A program made the position numbers and the translations under genes. Shown here piece by piece: positions 1-9,189 of a DNA stretch of 60,010 bases. This DNA is from an uncultured Trueperaceae bacterium. Its GTDB lineage: Bacteria; Deinococcota; Deinococci; Deinococcales; Trueperaceae. Every line of letters starts with the position of its first letter. The stretch's first letter is position 1. The notes beneath the pieces are model-generated. The model made no database searches and was not told the origin of the DNA. It saw nothing but the letters and a program-made list of their open reading frames with translations. Location: positions 1 to 60,010 of the forward strand of contig CALCHY010000229.1 of the NCBI GenBank assembly GCA_937907415.1, written 5' to 3'.

Positions 1-17
1 GGCGCGAGAAGCAGCAG

Positions 18-53
18 GCCTCAATGAAGGGCCACCGTCGAAACGGTAGCAAC
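18..53 (-). CRISPR. Putative leader-proximal CRISPR repeat, array truncated by window edge
   Basis: A 36-base unit that on the minus strand begins GTTGCTACCG, has a central hairpin (arms GCTACCG and CGGTGGC, one mismatch, loop TTTCGA) and ends TTCATTGAGGC. This layout (GTTGC start, short GC-rich dyad, TTCATTGA-type end) is typical of type I repeats. It lies just beyond the cas2 end of the cas operon, where arrays of such loci usually sit. Only this one copy is inside the window; bases 1-17 would be the start of the first spacer. With a single copy the call rests on form and position, not on repetition. Confidence 0.55.
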
Positions 54-188
54 CGCCTAGATGATAACGCCCTAGCCAAGGGGGCCAATCGCATTCGGCG
101 CGAGCGCTCGGCCCGGACGCTAAACAATGAACCCGAGACCACAAGGGACTAAAGCTGCATACGACGCTGCCATCGGCACAAAACCGAC
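54..188 (-). promoter_or_regulatory. Probable CRISPR leader
   Basis: Non-coding stretch between the cas2 terminator and the repeat-like unit. On the minus strand a TTGGCC (83-88) and TATCAT (61-66) hexamer pair with 16-base spacing would start transcription almost exactly at the repeat edge. Other motifs needed for spacer integration cannot be recognised by eye. Assignment as leader is by position. Confidence 0.4.
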
Positions 189-229
189 GCGAGGGCTACG
201 CGCATTTTCCGTCTCGTCGGAGCCCTCGC
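189..229 (-). terminator. Intrinsic terminator of the cas operon
   Basis: A perfect 9-bp inverted repeat (GCGAGGGCT at 189-197, AGCCCTCGC at 221-229) follows the cas2 stop codon by 12 bases on the minus strand; GTCGGTTTTG, containing a short T run, follows the stem. It would separate the cas mRNA from the downstream array transcript. Confidence 0.6.
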
Positions 230-241
230 ATGTTTGTTGGG

Positions 242-547
242 TCAAAGTACGATTACATCAGACGGCGTAAGGTCCCGCTTGACTCCTATGAAGGTCACCA
301 CGCGCTTTAGCCGGTTCTTCTCGTGCGCGCCCAAGTCGAACACGGCAATCGAGTCCTCTTGCGCCACGATCTGCGCTTCTAAGCGGTCTTGAAGGCGTAT
401 CAGCTTCGCCGGGCGTGCAACCACAGCGAACACGCTGTATTGGAGCCTGTCGCCATATCCTTCTAGAGTTCTGGCAACTCTGGTCCGACGGCCGTCGTCC
501 GGTATGTCGTAGGCCACGATGAACAGCCGCCTCGGCTCGGTGCTCAT
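242..547 (-). CDS. cas2: CRISPR-associated endonuclease Cas2
   Basis: 101-residue protein of normal Cas2 length. It opens with the conserved beta strand LFIVAYDIPDDGRR (residues 8-21), whose aspartates fit the Cas2 ferredoxin-fold active-site region, and contains the LQYSVFAV strand. Cas2 is the structural dimer that bridges two Cas1 dimers in the spacer integrase. The start ATG overlaps the stop of the cas4/1 gene (ATGA), so the two are translationally coupled and expressed together as the adaptation module. It is the last gene of the operon; a terminator follows. Confidence 0.95.
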   Translation of the reverse strand: MSTEPRRLFIVAYDIPDDGRRTRVARTLEGYGDRLQYSVFAVVARPAKLIRLQDRLEAQIVAQEDSIAVFDLGAHEKNRLKRVVTFIGVKRDLTPSDVIVL

Positions 548-2136
548 CTGACGCGGATTCCTACGTATTTGTCCTGGGTGCCGTCCAGCACGCCTAGAAT
601 CTGGCGGGCTTGTACCTCGATAGCTCGACGCCAGCTAACGGTGTACTCGAAGAGGGGGTGACGGAACTCCGTCTGGATACGCCGCTCGTAGCCTGCGATT
701 AGAGCTCGTCTAGAGCGCTCCTTGAGCCTTGTGGTCCCGAGTGTCGAGTCGAAATCCTCGGGCCTTACTTCTTTGTTGTTGATGGCGTTAATGACCACCG
801 AATCGACTATCGGAGCCCTGAACTCCTCCATGAGGTCGAGGGCGAGTGCGGGCTTGTTGCGGCTGCTCGAGTGGATGAATCCCGCATGGGGATCAAGGCC
901 GCATGACACGAGCGCTCGGATGCAGTCGGAAACGAGCATGCCGTAACCGTAGTTGAGCATGGCGTTCACGGGATCCCGTGCAGGGCGCGCTCCGCGGACG
1001 GTCCAGTCCCACCTATCGCTGAAGTCGTCTCCGAACATTCTCTTGAAGGACGCGAAGTAGACCGAGGCCGCCTCTCCTTCGGCTCCTACGGTCTCCTGCC
1101 ACGTTTCGGCCTGTCCAATGCGCGCTTGAATCTCTCGAAGCCTCTGGACGTCCGGGCCATTGCCTGCGGCGCGGCGCAGAAGGGTAGCCTGATTCGCGAC
1201 CTTTGAGGCCAAGAACTCGCGAGCTAATCCGAGCCTTCCCTCGGCCGAGGCCACGTGCTGCTGGACTCTCGCCAGGCCGTTCGCGCTCGTTCCGCTTCTG
1301 GCCCAACCTACGACACGGCCAACGCCGGTGCACCACACGAGCGAACAGCCTCGCCATAGAAGCTCCCTGATTAGCGCCCCTGATACGTCGACGTTCCCGT
1401 GCACCTGGAGGCCAAGGACTCGTTCAATGGGAACGTCACCTAAGACCTCGTCCCCCTTCTTGACGATCACCCGGCCCTTGCTGATGCTCGCCCTAGACTC
1501 TGGGGTCGAAAGGTGGACTATCTGGGTGTCGGGCGCAACGGCCATGACTCGGCGCACCACGGGCTCGAGCTTGCGTTCATCCGGCAAGCAGACAGATGCG
1601 TGCGAGCAACGCATGCACTTCAGGTCGTCCACCAGAGGCGCCGGTGCGCTGGCAGAGTTGACCACTGACCGGGTTGCAGTTACGGCGGCCTCAGCTGCTG
1701 TGTAGTCTGCGCCAGTTAGCTCGACTGGCACACGTCTGTTGTGGGTTGTGAAGTAGACTTCTACTCCCGCGACCTTGTTCCCGGAGCTCTCGAGGCAGGC
1801 GGCCTGCAGGGCAAGTTGCACCCGCATGGGTTCCGTGACCTCGGCGCTCAGTTTCACCGGCGTGGCCTTGTACTCCCTGACAATCCACCCCGCGCCAGTC
1901 TCTTCCAAGGTGTCTACTCTGCCCGTTACACCCCAAGCAGCGTGGCCAACGTCAACGGCCCGCAGCTCCTTTCCGCGGGCCGTACTGGCATCATGTGTGC
2001 GTTCATGGTCAGAAACGCCTGTGGCCACCTGGCCGGTGTCGGTTCTCTCCCCCACGGCTTCGAGCCACGCCCGCCGCGGACAGAACATCCAATGCGCAAC
2101 AAGGCTAATGGGTATTGGGTCGTCCGGACGGTCCAT
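544..2136 (-). CDS. cas4/cas1: Cas4-Cas1 fusion protein (spacer acquisition)
   Basis: 530 residues. The N-terminal ~185 residues are a Cas4 RecB-like nuclease: first cysteine in MFCPRRAW, PD-(D/E)xK motifs GRVD and REYK, then CMRCSHASVC giving the remaining Fe-S cysteines. From about residue 190 it is Cas1, with metal ligands in GAEGEAA, GFIHSSS and DLMEEFRAP. The fused enzyme processes and integrates protospacers; Cas4 selects and trims for PAM. Cas4/1 fusion is characteristic of type I-G (I-U) loci. The ATG at 2136 is preferred because it overlaps the csb3 stop (TAATG) and has GAGGAG nine bases upstream; a GTG at 2145 is the alternative. Confidence 0.95.
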   Translation of the reverse strand: MDRPDDPIPISLVAHWMFCPRRAWLEAVGERTDTGQVATGVSDHERTHDASTARGKELRAVDVGHAAWGVTGRVDTLEETGAGWIVREYKATPVKLSAEVTEPMRVQLALQAACLESSGNKVAGVEVYFTTHNRRVPVELTGADYTAAEAAVTATRSVVNSASAPAPLVDDLKCMRCSHASVCLPDERKLEPVVRRVMAVAPDTQIVHLSTPESRASISKGRVIVKKGDEVLGDVPIERVLGLQVHGNVDVSGALIRELLWRGCSLVWCTGVGRVVGWARSGTSANGLARVQQHVASAEGRLGLAREFLASKVANQATLLRRAAGNGPDVQRLREIQARIGQAETWQETVGAEGEAASVYFASFKRMFGDDFSDRWDWTVRGARPARDPVNAMLNYGYGMLVSDCIRALVSCGLDPHAGFIHSSSRNKPALALDLMEEFRAPIVDSVVINAINNKEVRPEDFDSTLGTTRLKERSRRALIAGYERRIQTEFRHPLFEYTVSWRRAIEVQARQILGVLDGTQDKYVGIRVR

Positions 2137-3260
2137 TAGGACCACTCCTCGGCGAGGATGACGGGCCGCCCCTCAACCACGTGCGGCTCCGGTGCGTTGA
2201 TGTTGTCGGTCACCTTGATTTGGCCCACGAGCACGGCCGTGCAGCCTCTCCGGCGCAATTGGTCGTCGTCTGACGGAAGCGTCAGGCTCAACATGACTTG
2301 CTCCCACCTCTCCCGCTCCTTCGGCGTCCAGGTGGCCGATGAAGCCCTCAGGCTCTCCCTGGCGGCCACTCTCGCCAAAGCGCCACTTACGGTAATGGTG
2401 CGAACCCTGGCCAGCCGAGTTGGCGCTTTGAAGAGCGGTAGGTACGTGACGGCGCGCACAAGGCGTTCGGCTTGGGGCAGGCCCCGGATGACGCCGGCGG
2501 TCATCGATTGTCGGCCTCCTCCCTTGCTCGTCCCGACCCCGGTTGTAGCGTTATGAACCACGGGAAACAGTGAGATGCCCCAAAGCGCACACCACGCCAC
2601 AGCGTTGTCTGTTGGCGCAGGTGCACTCAATCCGGTTGGAGTCCTGCTTGAGGGGCTGTCGGACCCCACCTCATCCTTGGGCGAGCGGCCGGTCAGGCCA
2701 TCGAGAACCTGCTGGACGGTGCGCTGAGCGACAGCTGCGCAAAGCAAGGCCAGGCGGTTCTGGACGAACTCCTCACCCCGGTTGCGGGTCTTCATCTCCC
2801 ACCCGCTCGCACCGCGATCGGGTTCGTTCTCTCCTTTGTTGTTGACGTACCAGTACGCTGGTTCGCCTAGCGCCCCCATGAACATGGCATCGAGCCAGCC
2901 ACGCCTTGGGGCCCCTGTTCCGTCGAAGGCGACCCACCGGGCTGCCTGCAGGGTCCTCCATGTATCAGCGTCGCCAGCGGGTTTGAGTCTTGGGCTCATG
3001 GTCCCTGACTTGCTTCCCTTGTGGTCGTGCGTGAGGGTTACCCACGACTCCAACCGCTGGCTTGCGTGCCGGTGGACGGCCGCTGCCATCTCCTCCGGCG
3101 TGATCGTGGCGTCGTCGAGGGAGACCGTGATGGCGTCGAGCGTTCTGTGCCAGACCCGGGCAGTGGTGCCCAACTCGTCTTCAAGGATGGCCGCTAGACC
3201 GAACGCCGAGAAGTTCGTCAGAAACGACCACGGGCTACCGGGCAGTGTGAGTTCGCTCAT
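2136..3260 (-). CDS. csb3: Type I-G effector subunit, Csb3-like (putative Cas8-type protein)
   Basis: 374 residues, beginning MSELTLPGSPWSFLTNFSAFGL, a start that resembles the small-loop openings of I-U large-subunit proteins. No enzymatic motif is visible. Position between cas3 and cas4/1 and the length match the GSU0052/Csb3 family that replaces or complements Csx17 in one branch of type I-G systems; in that role it would help recognise the PAM and recruit Cas3 to the Cascade. Family assignment is from context and memory of the locus type. The ATG at 3260 overlaps the cas3 stop (ATGA) and has the Shine-Dalgarno GGGAGG, so the longer upstream reading is rejected. Confidence 0.7.
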   Translation of the reverse strand: MSELTLPGSPWSFLTNFSAFGLAAILEDELGTTARVWHRTLDAITVSLDDATITPEEMAAAVHRHASQRLESWVTLTHDHKGSKSGTMSPRLKPAGDADTWRTLQAARWVAFDGTGAPRRGWLDAMFMGALGEPAYWYVNNKGENEPDRGASGWEMKTRNRGEEFVQNRLALLCAAVAQRTVQQVLDGLTGRSPKDEVGSDSPSSRTPTGLSAPAPTDNAVAWCALWGISLFPVVHNATTGVGTSKGGGRQSMTAGVIRGLPQAERLVRAVTYLPLFKAPTRLARVRTITVSGALARVAARESLRASSATWTPKERERWEQVMLSLTLPSDDDQLRRRGCTAVLVGQIKVTDNINAPEPHVVEGRPVILAEEWS

Positions 3261-6229
3261 CGGCCCTCCCTTGTTACCGCCTGGTCGGCGGAGCGAACGA
3301 TGGCTTCTAGGTAGGCAATACCCCACGGACCGAACTTCGTTAGGAGTTGACTGTTGAGCGAGTCCCAGTGGCCGTCGTCGTAAAGCTCGACGGCGGCGTT
3401 CCAGACTCCTTGACCGAACTCGTCTTGCGAATCGAGTAAAAGGCGCGCCGCGGTAGCATCGAAGACACTGCGTCCGTAGCCATGGCTAGTACCTATGAGC
3501 CAAGTGACCAGATCGCGGCTCTGATCGCCAGGGTCGGCCCGCGAGAAGTATTCGGCGGCCGACAGCTGCTCATGGCGCCAACCGACCAGCCCCAATTTGG
3601 CACGCAGCTTGCGAGGGATCGACCGGCCGCTCTTGGCGAGCGGCTTCTCTCGCGGATGACCTAGGCTAAGGTAACGCTGGAAGCGGTTCGCGGCCTTCCC
3701 CGTGTCATGGCCATGCGCCGCCATGACCACACTGTCGTGGATGTCCGTTGGCAACCCAACGGTACGGGCGATAGCGGCCGCTCGCTGCTCTACCGCCAGA
3801 GTGTGGTCGTCCAGGTAGACGCGCCTGGCCGACGTCTCGCTGCGATTGTCATCGGCGGGCAGGCTGCGTTGGCGCACCAGGACGAAAATTTCGTCGCCTG
3901 GTCCGCCACCGGCAACTACCGTGACGTCAGGCCGCAAGCCATCCTCGGCATCCTCTGCCGTAACTTCTCTCAAGAAATTGGGTTTCCCTGCGTCCCGCTC
4001 ACTATGCGCTACTTTGGCATCGTCGAACGCGGCGAGGAATCCGATGATGTCGTTCAGGCGTTGGACTCTGGCCTGCCCTTCGTCGTCACCGGCCGCGGCC
4101 TCACCGTCCACGGCCCCGTCTTGCCATGCGAGCAGCGCCTCCTTGGTAGCCCGTAGCCTGCTCAGGCGCTCGAGCTCTGCTTGGGTGGCCCGCTCGCTTG
4201 TAGTCTCGGTCGTTGCCGGGATGAGCATTCTAAGCTGCCAGTAAGGCTCTTCAGACGTTTGCCCCGACATGACTTCCGACGTTGCTACCTCGTCCAGCAC
4301 GTCCGCGGTTGCGAAGGAGTCAAGCGATGGCTCTGTGTTCTTGTCACTCTTATCTCTCCGCCGTGAAGTAAGGATGCTCGTGCCGGGTGGTACGACGAGC
4401 GTGTCACCCGGCATCAGCTCGCCTGGCCCGGTTACGGTCTCCGGTCGATTGCGGCGGAACACGATCAGTCGGGTGTCGCGGTCGGGGAACTCTCCGGGTT
4501 TCATCAAGTCGTCGGCGATCTCCCGCGCCCGCCTCAAGGACACCGAGTACAGCTCGTCTCCCAGCGGGGGCACGGTCTCGGCCACTTTCAACGCCAGTCC
4601 CACGTTGGCTGGCAGATAGCCGCGCACGACGACGAAGGCCTCGGCTCGCGCCGTTAGTTCGTCCCTCAACCAGAGGGTAAGGTCTTCGCCCGTGCCGGGC
4701 AGACGCCTCTCCACAGCAACCGTGTCTTCGTTGGTCCGCGACAGCCACGCAACGTCGTGCCACTCCAACCGCTGGAACAGCACTCTCCTTGGCGATGCCG
4801 CTGGCGGCGGGTCCGATTGCACAGCGAATGGCGCCAGGCCCTTCTCATCGGCCGCCCTGCCCCGCAGCCACGCAAGTGCTTCATGCAGGTCCTCAACCTC
4901 GTAGGGCCCCGAGTCATCTGGATCATCCACCTCAGGCGCCACGACGGCCACTTCCGCGTGGTTGCGACGGCCAAAGCGGTTGACTCGCCCGGCTCTCTGC
5001 ACCAAGGCCGCAGCAGGGGCAAGCTCGCTCACCATGGCTGCCAGGTCGATGTTGATGCCCACTTCGAGGGCTTGAGTCCCCACCACGAATCTGGGCAGCT
5101 GGTCGGCGTTGGTCCAGTCGTCGTCGCCCTGCAAGAGCGTGGGGTAGAGGTTAGCGAGGCGTCTGCGATCGTATTGACGTAGCCCTCCAATGACCGGCAC
5201 GACGGAACTAGGACCAAGGCCGCTACTAGTTTGCAATCGGGTCGCAACGTCAAGTGCGAGCTGCACCGTGTTCACAACGCAGCCGATCGGCGCTCCCTCG
5301 AAGCGTTCATCTTGAGCGAGGCGCAGGCACTCTTCGACCAGGGCCTCAAGAAGCGCATTATCTTTCGAGCGCCTCGTGCCCGTGAGGCGGAGGCTGACTG
5401 GCTTTGGCGTGCTAAGCCTCCTCCGCAATTCGTTGTCCGCCGTGCCAGTGCCGAGCGTGGCCTCGTCCACCACCACCTGCACCTCCGCGACCTCGTTACT
5501 TCTAGCGGGTGTGGCAGTAGTCTCCACGACCTGTAGGACAGGGGGGCCGATGACCTCGCCACACATCGACTGAAGCTGAGCGATGCGCCTAGCGGTCAGC
5601 AGTAGTTGTCGGTTCAGGTGCGCCTCGTCCACGATTAGCACAGAATCGAAGGCCAGGAGTCCAGCCTCCATGGGCCGAGCGTTCAGTGAGCTCCCATGGC
5701 CTCTGAATAGTGCCCGGCTGCCCCACATGTCAGGCGTGGCGCAAATGACTGCCACGGCGGTAGGAGACGAGTGCCACGACCTGTCCAGTGAAAGGCCGCC
5801 CCGCACGGTGTGAACCGCGAGGGGAACAGCCCCGGTGAACGCGGTACCTTGGCCAGCGCGCGCCAACAACAGATCAGCGACTTCGTTGATGATTGGAAGG
5901 GAGTCCCCAGACGGATCTGCTTGTGCGGCCGCAAGGGCTCTGGCAATCATGCCCGCATGTTGTGCGTGGTCGTCGATCAAGGCGCGGCGGTTCACGGTCA
6001 TGGCCAATCTGCGCGGCACTCCGTGCCCCTCCCTGGCCTGTACGAGCGCATTGGCGAAGACGTGAACGTCTATCACGCTAGTCTTGCCTGACCCAGTAGG
6101 CGCCGCGATGCGATCGGGCCACCGGCCCGTGGTGGCGACAAGCTCGAGGAGCCGGATCTGCCAGTCGAATGGTGGGTAACCGTTGAGCGCCTCGAAGAAA
6201 GTCGGAAAGTCTGCGACTGTCAGGCCCAT
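3257..6229 (-). CDS. cas3: CRISPR-associated helicase/nuclease Cas3 with C-terminal HD domain
   Basis: 990 residues. Superfamily 2 helicase first: Walker A APTGSGKT (43-50), VDEAH box near residue 200, and QRAGRVNRFGRR motif VI near 415-430. The HD nuclease lies at the C-terminus (AAHGHDTGKAANRFQRYL about residues 830-850, then WRHEQLSAAEYF). Most Cas3 proteins carry HD at the N-terminus; HD behind the helicase is typical of type I-G (I-U). The enzyme unwinds and degrades target DNA recruited by Cascade. The start ATG sits inside the end of csb2 and the stop overlaps csb3, so translation is coupled across the effector genes. Confidence 0.93.
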   Translation of the reverse strand: MGLTVADFPTFFEALNGYPPFDWQIRLLELVATTGRWPDRIAAPTGSGKTSVIDVHVFANALVQAREGHGVPRRLAMTVNRRALIDDHAQHAGMIARALAAAQADPSGDSLPIINEVADLLLARAGQGTAFTGAVPLAVHTVRGGLSLDRSWHSSPTAVAVICATPDMWGSRALFRGHGSSLNARPMEAGLLAFDSVLIVDEAHLNRQLLLTARRIAQLQSMCGEVIGPPVLQVVETTATPARSNEVAEVQVVVDEATLGTGTADNELRRRLSTPKPVSLRLTGTRRSKDNALLEALVEECLRLAQDERFEGAPIGCVVNTVQLALDVATRLQTSSGLGPSSVVPVIGGLRQYDRRRLANLYPTLLQGDDDWTNADQLPRFVVGTQALEVGINIDLAAMVSELAPAAALVQRAGRVNRFGRRNHAEVAVVAPEVDDPDDSGPYEVEDLHEALAWLRGRAADEKGLAPFAVQSDPPPAASPRRVLFQRLEWHDVAWLSRTNEDTVAVERRLPGTGEDLTLWLRDELTARAEAFVVVRGYLPANVGLALKVAETVPPLGDELYSVSLRRAREIADDLMKPGEFPDRDTRLIVFRRNRPETVTGPGELMPGDTLVVPPGTSILTSRRRDKSDKNTEPSLDSFATADVLDEVATSEVMSGQTSEEPYWQLRMLIPATTETTSERATQAELERLSRLRATKEALLAWQDGAVDGEAAAGDDEGQARVQRLNDIIGFLAAFDDAKVAHSERDAGKPNFLREVTAEDAEDGLRPDVTVVAGGGPGDEIFVLVRQRSLPADDNRSETSARRVYLDDHTLAVEQRAAAIARTVGLPTDIHDSVVMAAHGHDTGKAANRFQRYLSLGHPREKPLAKSGRSIPRKLRAKLGLVGWRHEQLSAAEYFSRADPGDQSRDLVTWLIGTSHGYGRSVFDATAARLLLDSQDEFGQGVWNAAVELYDDGHWDSLNSQLLTKFGPWGIAYLEAIVRSADQAVTREGR

Positions 6230-7806
6230 GAGAGGCCGCCGTCCTCGTCGAAGACCGTTCCCGGCAGGTCGACTGGAACCAGCAGCCCCACACCCAGATG
6301 GCGGGACTGGCCCAATGCAACTGGCGCTCGCGGCTGCTCAAGATTCGTGAACTCCAGCAAAGCCGTGTATGCAGTGAGCACGTTCGAAGGGTTCACGCGG
6401 TGGACAAATCGTACGAGCTCTTGGCCCACCACCTGTTTGGGGTTGTGCACGACCACACGACTGCGCATCGCATCGACGAGGTCGTGATAGAAAGCCGCTC
6501 CCTTGCCCTCTAGCCCAAGGAGGTCCCTCCAGACCATGCCGATGGACAGGAGCGCGGCCTTTTCGAGCCCCCAAGCCTTGGTTCCCCTTGCGCCCCTCTG
6601 GCTGCGCGTGTCCGCAATGACAAATGGTCTGGGAACGAACAACCGCCTCAGGCCGTCGGCTACCGGGCGCCAAAACTCGCGTCCCTCGACGAACCTCATA
6701 TCCGTGAGGGTCACTGCACCATCTCTGCCCCTGTAGACCTTCCTTCCGATCAGCGACTGCACGCCACTCAATATGGCGCTCTGATCTTCGGCAGTGGCTC
6801 CAGCAGGCATCAGGAGTGCAAACGATCCTTCGATGCCGCGGCTAGGCCGCCAACCAATCGGGTCTTGCTGGCCAACGATGTGGATGGCTAGGCGATTGGC
6901 AGGGAGCTTCGAGTTTGGTGGATAGTGACCAGTGATGATCGGCGGGGCCGCAGGGTCGAGTGCCCTCGCCAACGCTTTGTGTAATGCCAGGGACCAGGCC
7001 AGTTGGTCGTTCGCCCTCGGCGGCCAATGCGTACCAGCCTCTGCCTGTGCCTCGATGACAACGGCCCCGACCCAGGGCGCGCTCGTAGCGCTCGGCGCGG
7101 CCTCGGCGTGCCGGTACCAACGCAGCTTGCGTCCGGCTGACGACCAGGCCGCCTGCTCTTCTTCCTCGTTGAGTGCTGCCGCCCTTTCCGCCTTACCTGG
7201 GGCTCGGGTGGCCGCATAGGCCGCCTCGAGGAAGGTCAACCTCCCCGGTGAAGGCGTGGAGATAGAAACCGCTCCCGCGGGGAACAAGTCAGTCTCGGGG
7301 ACCCGCTTCAACGCCTCAGGCTCGAGCGGCGCGTCCAACAACACCTGCACCAGCACGGGTGAGTTAGCCTCTCCCAGGTACGCGACCTCCGCAGCCAGTT
7401 CCTCGAGAGCAGTCACGATCTCGGGCCCAGGCGCCTCGACCCAACGCCACGTAAGCGCTCCTTCGAAGCTGCTTCGCGCGACCGCGTCGCGCGAGGTCGG
7501 CTGGGAGTACTTGCCCTTGCTGCGTAGGCCGGTCCGGCGGAAAGCCGTAACGTTCGGCACGTTGAAGCGATAGTCCGGAATGTAGATGCTGTCTGGCGGG
7601 TTCGACTGCATCCAGTCGAGCGCCGGTCTATGTCTACCGGAGATACGCAGGCCCCCTGCCACCTCTTCGGCGTATGGTCCGGCGCCAGCAGCTGCGGTGA
7701 AGGCAGCGAATAGCCTATCTACCTCGGGAAAAGGCTCGGGTGCTCCGGTCGGGCCTCTACCTTGGTAGGTGCCCATCGTGAACTCTGCACTGATCGTTAG
7801 GCTCAC
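6220..7806 (-). CDS. csb2: Cas5-Cas6 fusion, Csb2 (GSU0054) family
   Basis: 528 residues. The proposed GTG start gives VSLTISAEFTMGTYQGRG, which matches the LxIxxxFxxGxY opening of the GSU0054 family; it lies 14 bases after the csb1 stop. In this family the N-terminal part is a Cas5-like RAMP that caps the crRNA 5' handle, and the C-terminal part is a Cas6-like RAMP that processes pre-crRNA. A histidine in MSSRVVVHNPKQVVGQ-like C-terminal region is a possible catalytic residue but cannot be assigned by eye. An ATG at 7776 would start after the conserved first strand and is less likely. Confidence 0.85.
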   Translation of the reverse strand: MSLTISAEFTMGTYQGRGPTGAPEPFPEVDRLFAAFTAAAGAGPYAEEVAGGLRISGRHRPALDWMQSNPPDSIYIPDYRFNVPNVTAFRRTGLRSKGKYSQPTSRDAVARSSFEGALTWRWVEAPGPEIVTALEELAAEVAYLGEANSPVLVQVLLDAPLEPEALKRVPETDLFPAGAVSISTPSPGRLTFLEAAYAATRAPGKAERAAALNEEEEQAAWSSAGRKLRWYRHAEAAPSATSAPWVGAVVIEAQAEAGTHWPPRANDQLAWSLALHKALARALDPAAPPIITGHYPPNSKLPANRLAIHIVGQQDPIGWRPSRGIEGSFALLMPAGATAEDQSAILSGVQSLIGRKVYRGRDGAVTLTDMRFVEGREFWRPVADGLRRLFVPRPFVIADTRSQRGARGTKAWGLEKAALLSIGMVWRDLLGLEGKGAAFYHDLVDAMRSRVVVHNPKQVVGQELVRFVHRVNPSNVLTAYTALLEFTNLEQPRAPVALGQSRHLGVGLLVPVDLPGTVFDEDGGLSWA

Positions 7807-7820
7807 CGTGCCACCAGCCG

Positions 7821-8996
7821 TCAGTTCTCGGAATCTTCGGCTGCGCCCAAGATGATTGGGTTGCCTAAGACTTCTAGGCTCGTGCCGTGCCATGAAATGC
7901 CGTGTTTGGAGGCCGCTGCGTACGCCTCCTCAAGTAGGGCGTCGGCCTGGGAGACGGTGATGGGATTGAGCTCAATTGCCTTGCCGTGCCGTCCGTCAAG
8001 TCGCACGACCGACTCGCTCGCCTCGGTCAAATGGCAGTTGGCGCGCAGGTAAAGCTCGCTGTCACTGCGGGCCATGGCATTGATAAGCACCGCCAGAATC
8101 AGGACCCTGATGGCCGCGTCGCCCTCTGGACCCTTCCCGAAGCGCATGCGCCGCGCAAGCGCGAAGCTCAAGACGTGCGAACGAAGGATGTCCTGGGTGG
8201 CGATGCCGGCGAGGCCGTCGGCGGTTGGTGGGATGGCTCCAAGCCCAAGTTGGGAAACTTTGAGCTGCGCTGAACTCTTGAGTGCGCTGCTGTACTCGTG
8301 CTTCTGCGGCTCCAAAATCTTCTTGAGGTCTGATGCGTCCATCTTGAAGCCCATGGCCAACGGGTCTACGCGGGCACCAGAGTGGCGCGCGGGTCGCGGT
8401 TCTACGGAGTCTTGGTTGGCTAGCACTCCAATTATCTCGCCCACCATTAGGCTAGGGAACCTGCCCTGCCGTGCGCGTCTGCTCGAGTCCCAGCCGCCGA
8501 AAGCCAACGTCCCGACGCTCATCTCGGCCATGGCAAGGGCATCGGAAGGGTCGGCATCGCGCGCCGCGATGTACGGCGCGTACTGCGTGGTCGGCGTTCC
8601 GTCGACGGTCCCGGCGCGGATGTGGGCGTCATATGCCCTATGGGGCAGCGTCAGGCAGCGGAACCTGGGTTCCCAGCCGGCGCCCACGTAGGTTACCTCG
8701 ATGCGTGGAATCTTGCTGAGCAGGGTATGTCCCTCGTCGATGGCGTCGTTTATCGCGGACTCCATGCGGTTGCCGACCGATGACTTACTGTCGAGCATCA
8801 CCGTCAACACGCTTTTCCCGTCTACGAAACGATCTTCGAAGATGTACGTCGGGGTCGTGCCCTTCAAATACTTGGCCGGGGCCACGGAGGCGTGCGCGCC
8901 GGCGGCCGGCTGTAAGCGGGTCACCGACGACAGCGTGCTAGAGCCTCCCGGGCGAGCGGCTGCGTTCAGATGGTTGATGTTCAGCTTCTCGGTCAT
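7821..8996 (-). CDS. csb1: Type I-G Cascade backbone protein Cas7, Csb1 (GSU0053) family
   Basis: 391 residues, first gene of the cas operon. Recognised from the family-like pattern FEDRFVDGKSVLTVMLDSKSSVGNRMES near residues 52-80 and FGGWDSSRRARQGRFPSLMVGEI near 165-190. Csb1 forms the filament along crRNA in the type I-G Cascade. The ATG at 8996 has GAGAGG upstream. A structured untranslated leader of about 185 bases and a sigma70-like promoter precede it. Confidence 0.9.
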   Translation of the reverse strand: MTEKLNINHLNAAARPGGSSTLSSVTRLQPAAGAHASVAPAKYLKGTTPTYIFEDRFVDGKSVLTVMLDSKSSVGNRMESAINDAIDEGHTLLSKIPRIEVTYVGAGWEPRFRCLTLPHRAYDAHIRAGTVDGTPTTQYAPYIAARDADPSDALAMAEMSVGTLAFGGWDSSRRARQGRFPSLMVGEIIGVLANQDSVEPRPARHSGARVDPLAMGFKMDASDLKKILEPQKHEYSSALKSSAQLKVSQLGLGAIPPTADGLAGIATQDILRSHVLSFALARRMRFGKGPEGDAAIRVLILAVLINAMARSDSELYLRANCHLTEASESVVRLDGRHGKAIELNPITVSQADALLEEAYAAASKHGISWHGTSLEVLGNPIILGAAEDSEN

Positions 8997-9015
8997 GGTT
9001 CATCCTCTCGTTCTG

Positions 9016-9065
9016 CTCAACTGAGTTTGTTGAGCCAGGGACGCCGTCCAAGGTGGGCGGCGTCC
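9016..9065 (-). promoter_or_regulatory. Hairpins in the 5' untranslated region of the cas operon
   Basis: Two inverted repeats lie in the predicted cas mRNA leader: CTCAAC/GTTGAG (9016-9021, 9029-9034) and a perfect 8-bp stem GGACGCCG/CGGCGTCC (9039-9046, 9058-9065; loop 11). Neither has a T run on the minus strand. They may affect mRNA stability or be protein-binding sites; no known riboswitch was recognised. Confidence 0.4.
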
Positions 9066-9189
9066 TGCATACCCCTAGGAACCCGAAGACGCCGCGGTTA
9101 CTGCTAGTCCGCTTCGGTCTCCGTTGCAACCCTGATCTACTCCCTCCTTTCCAACCCCGAGTTCCCCTGTACTTCATAGGGTCGAGAAA

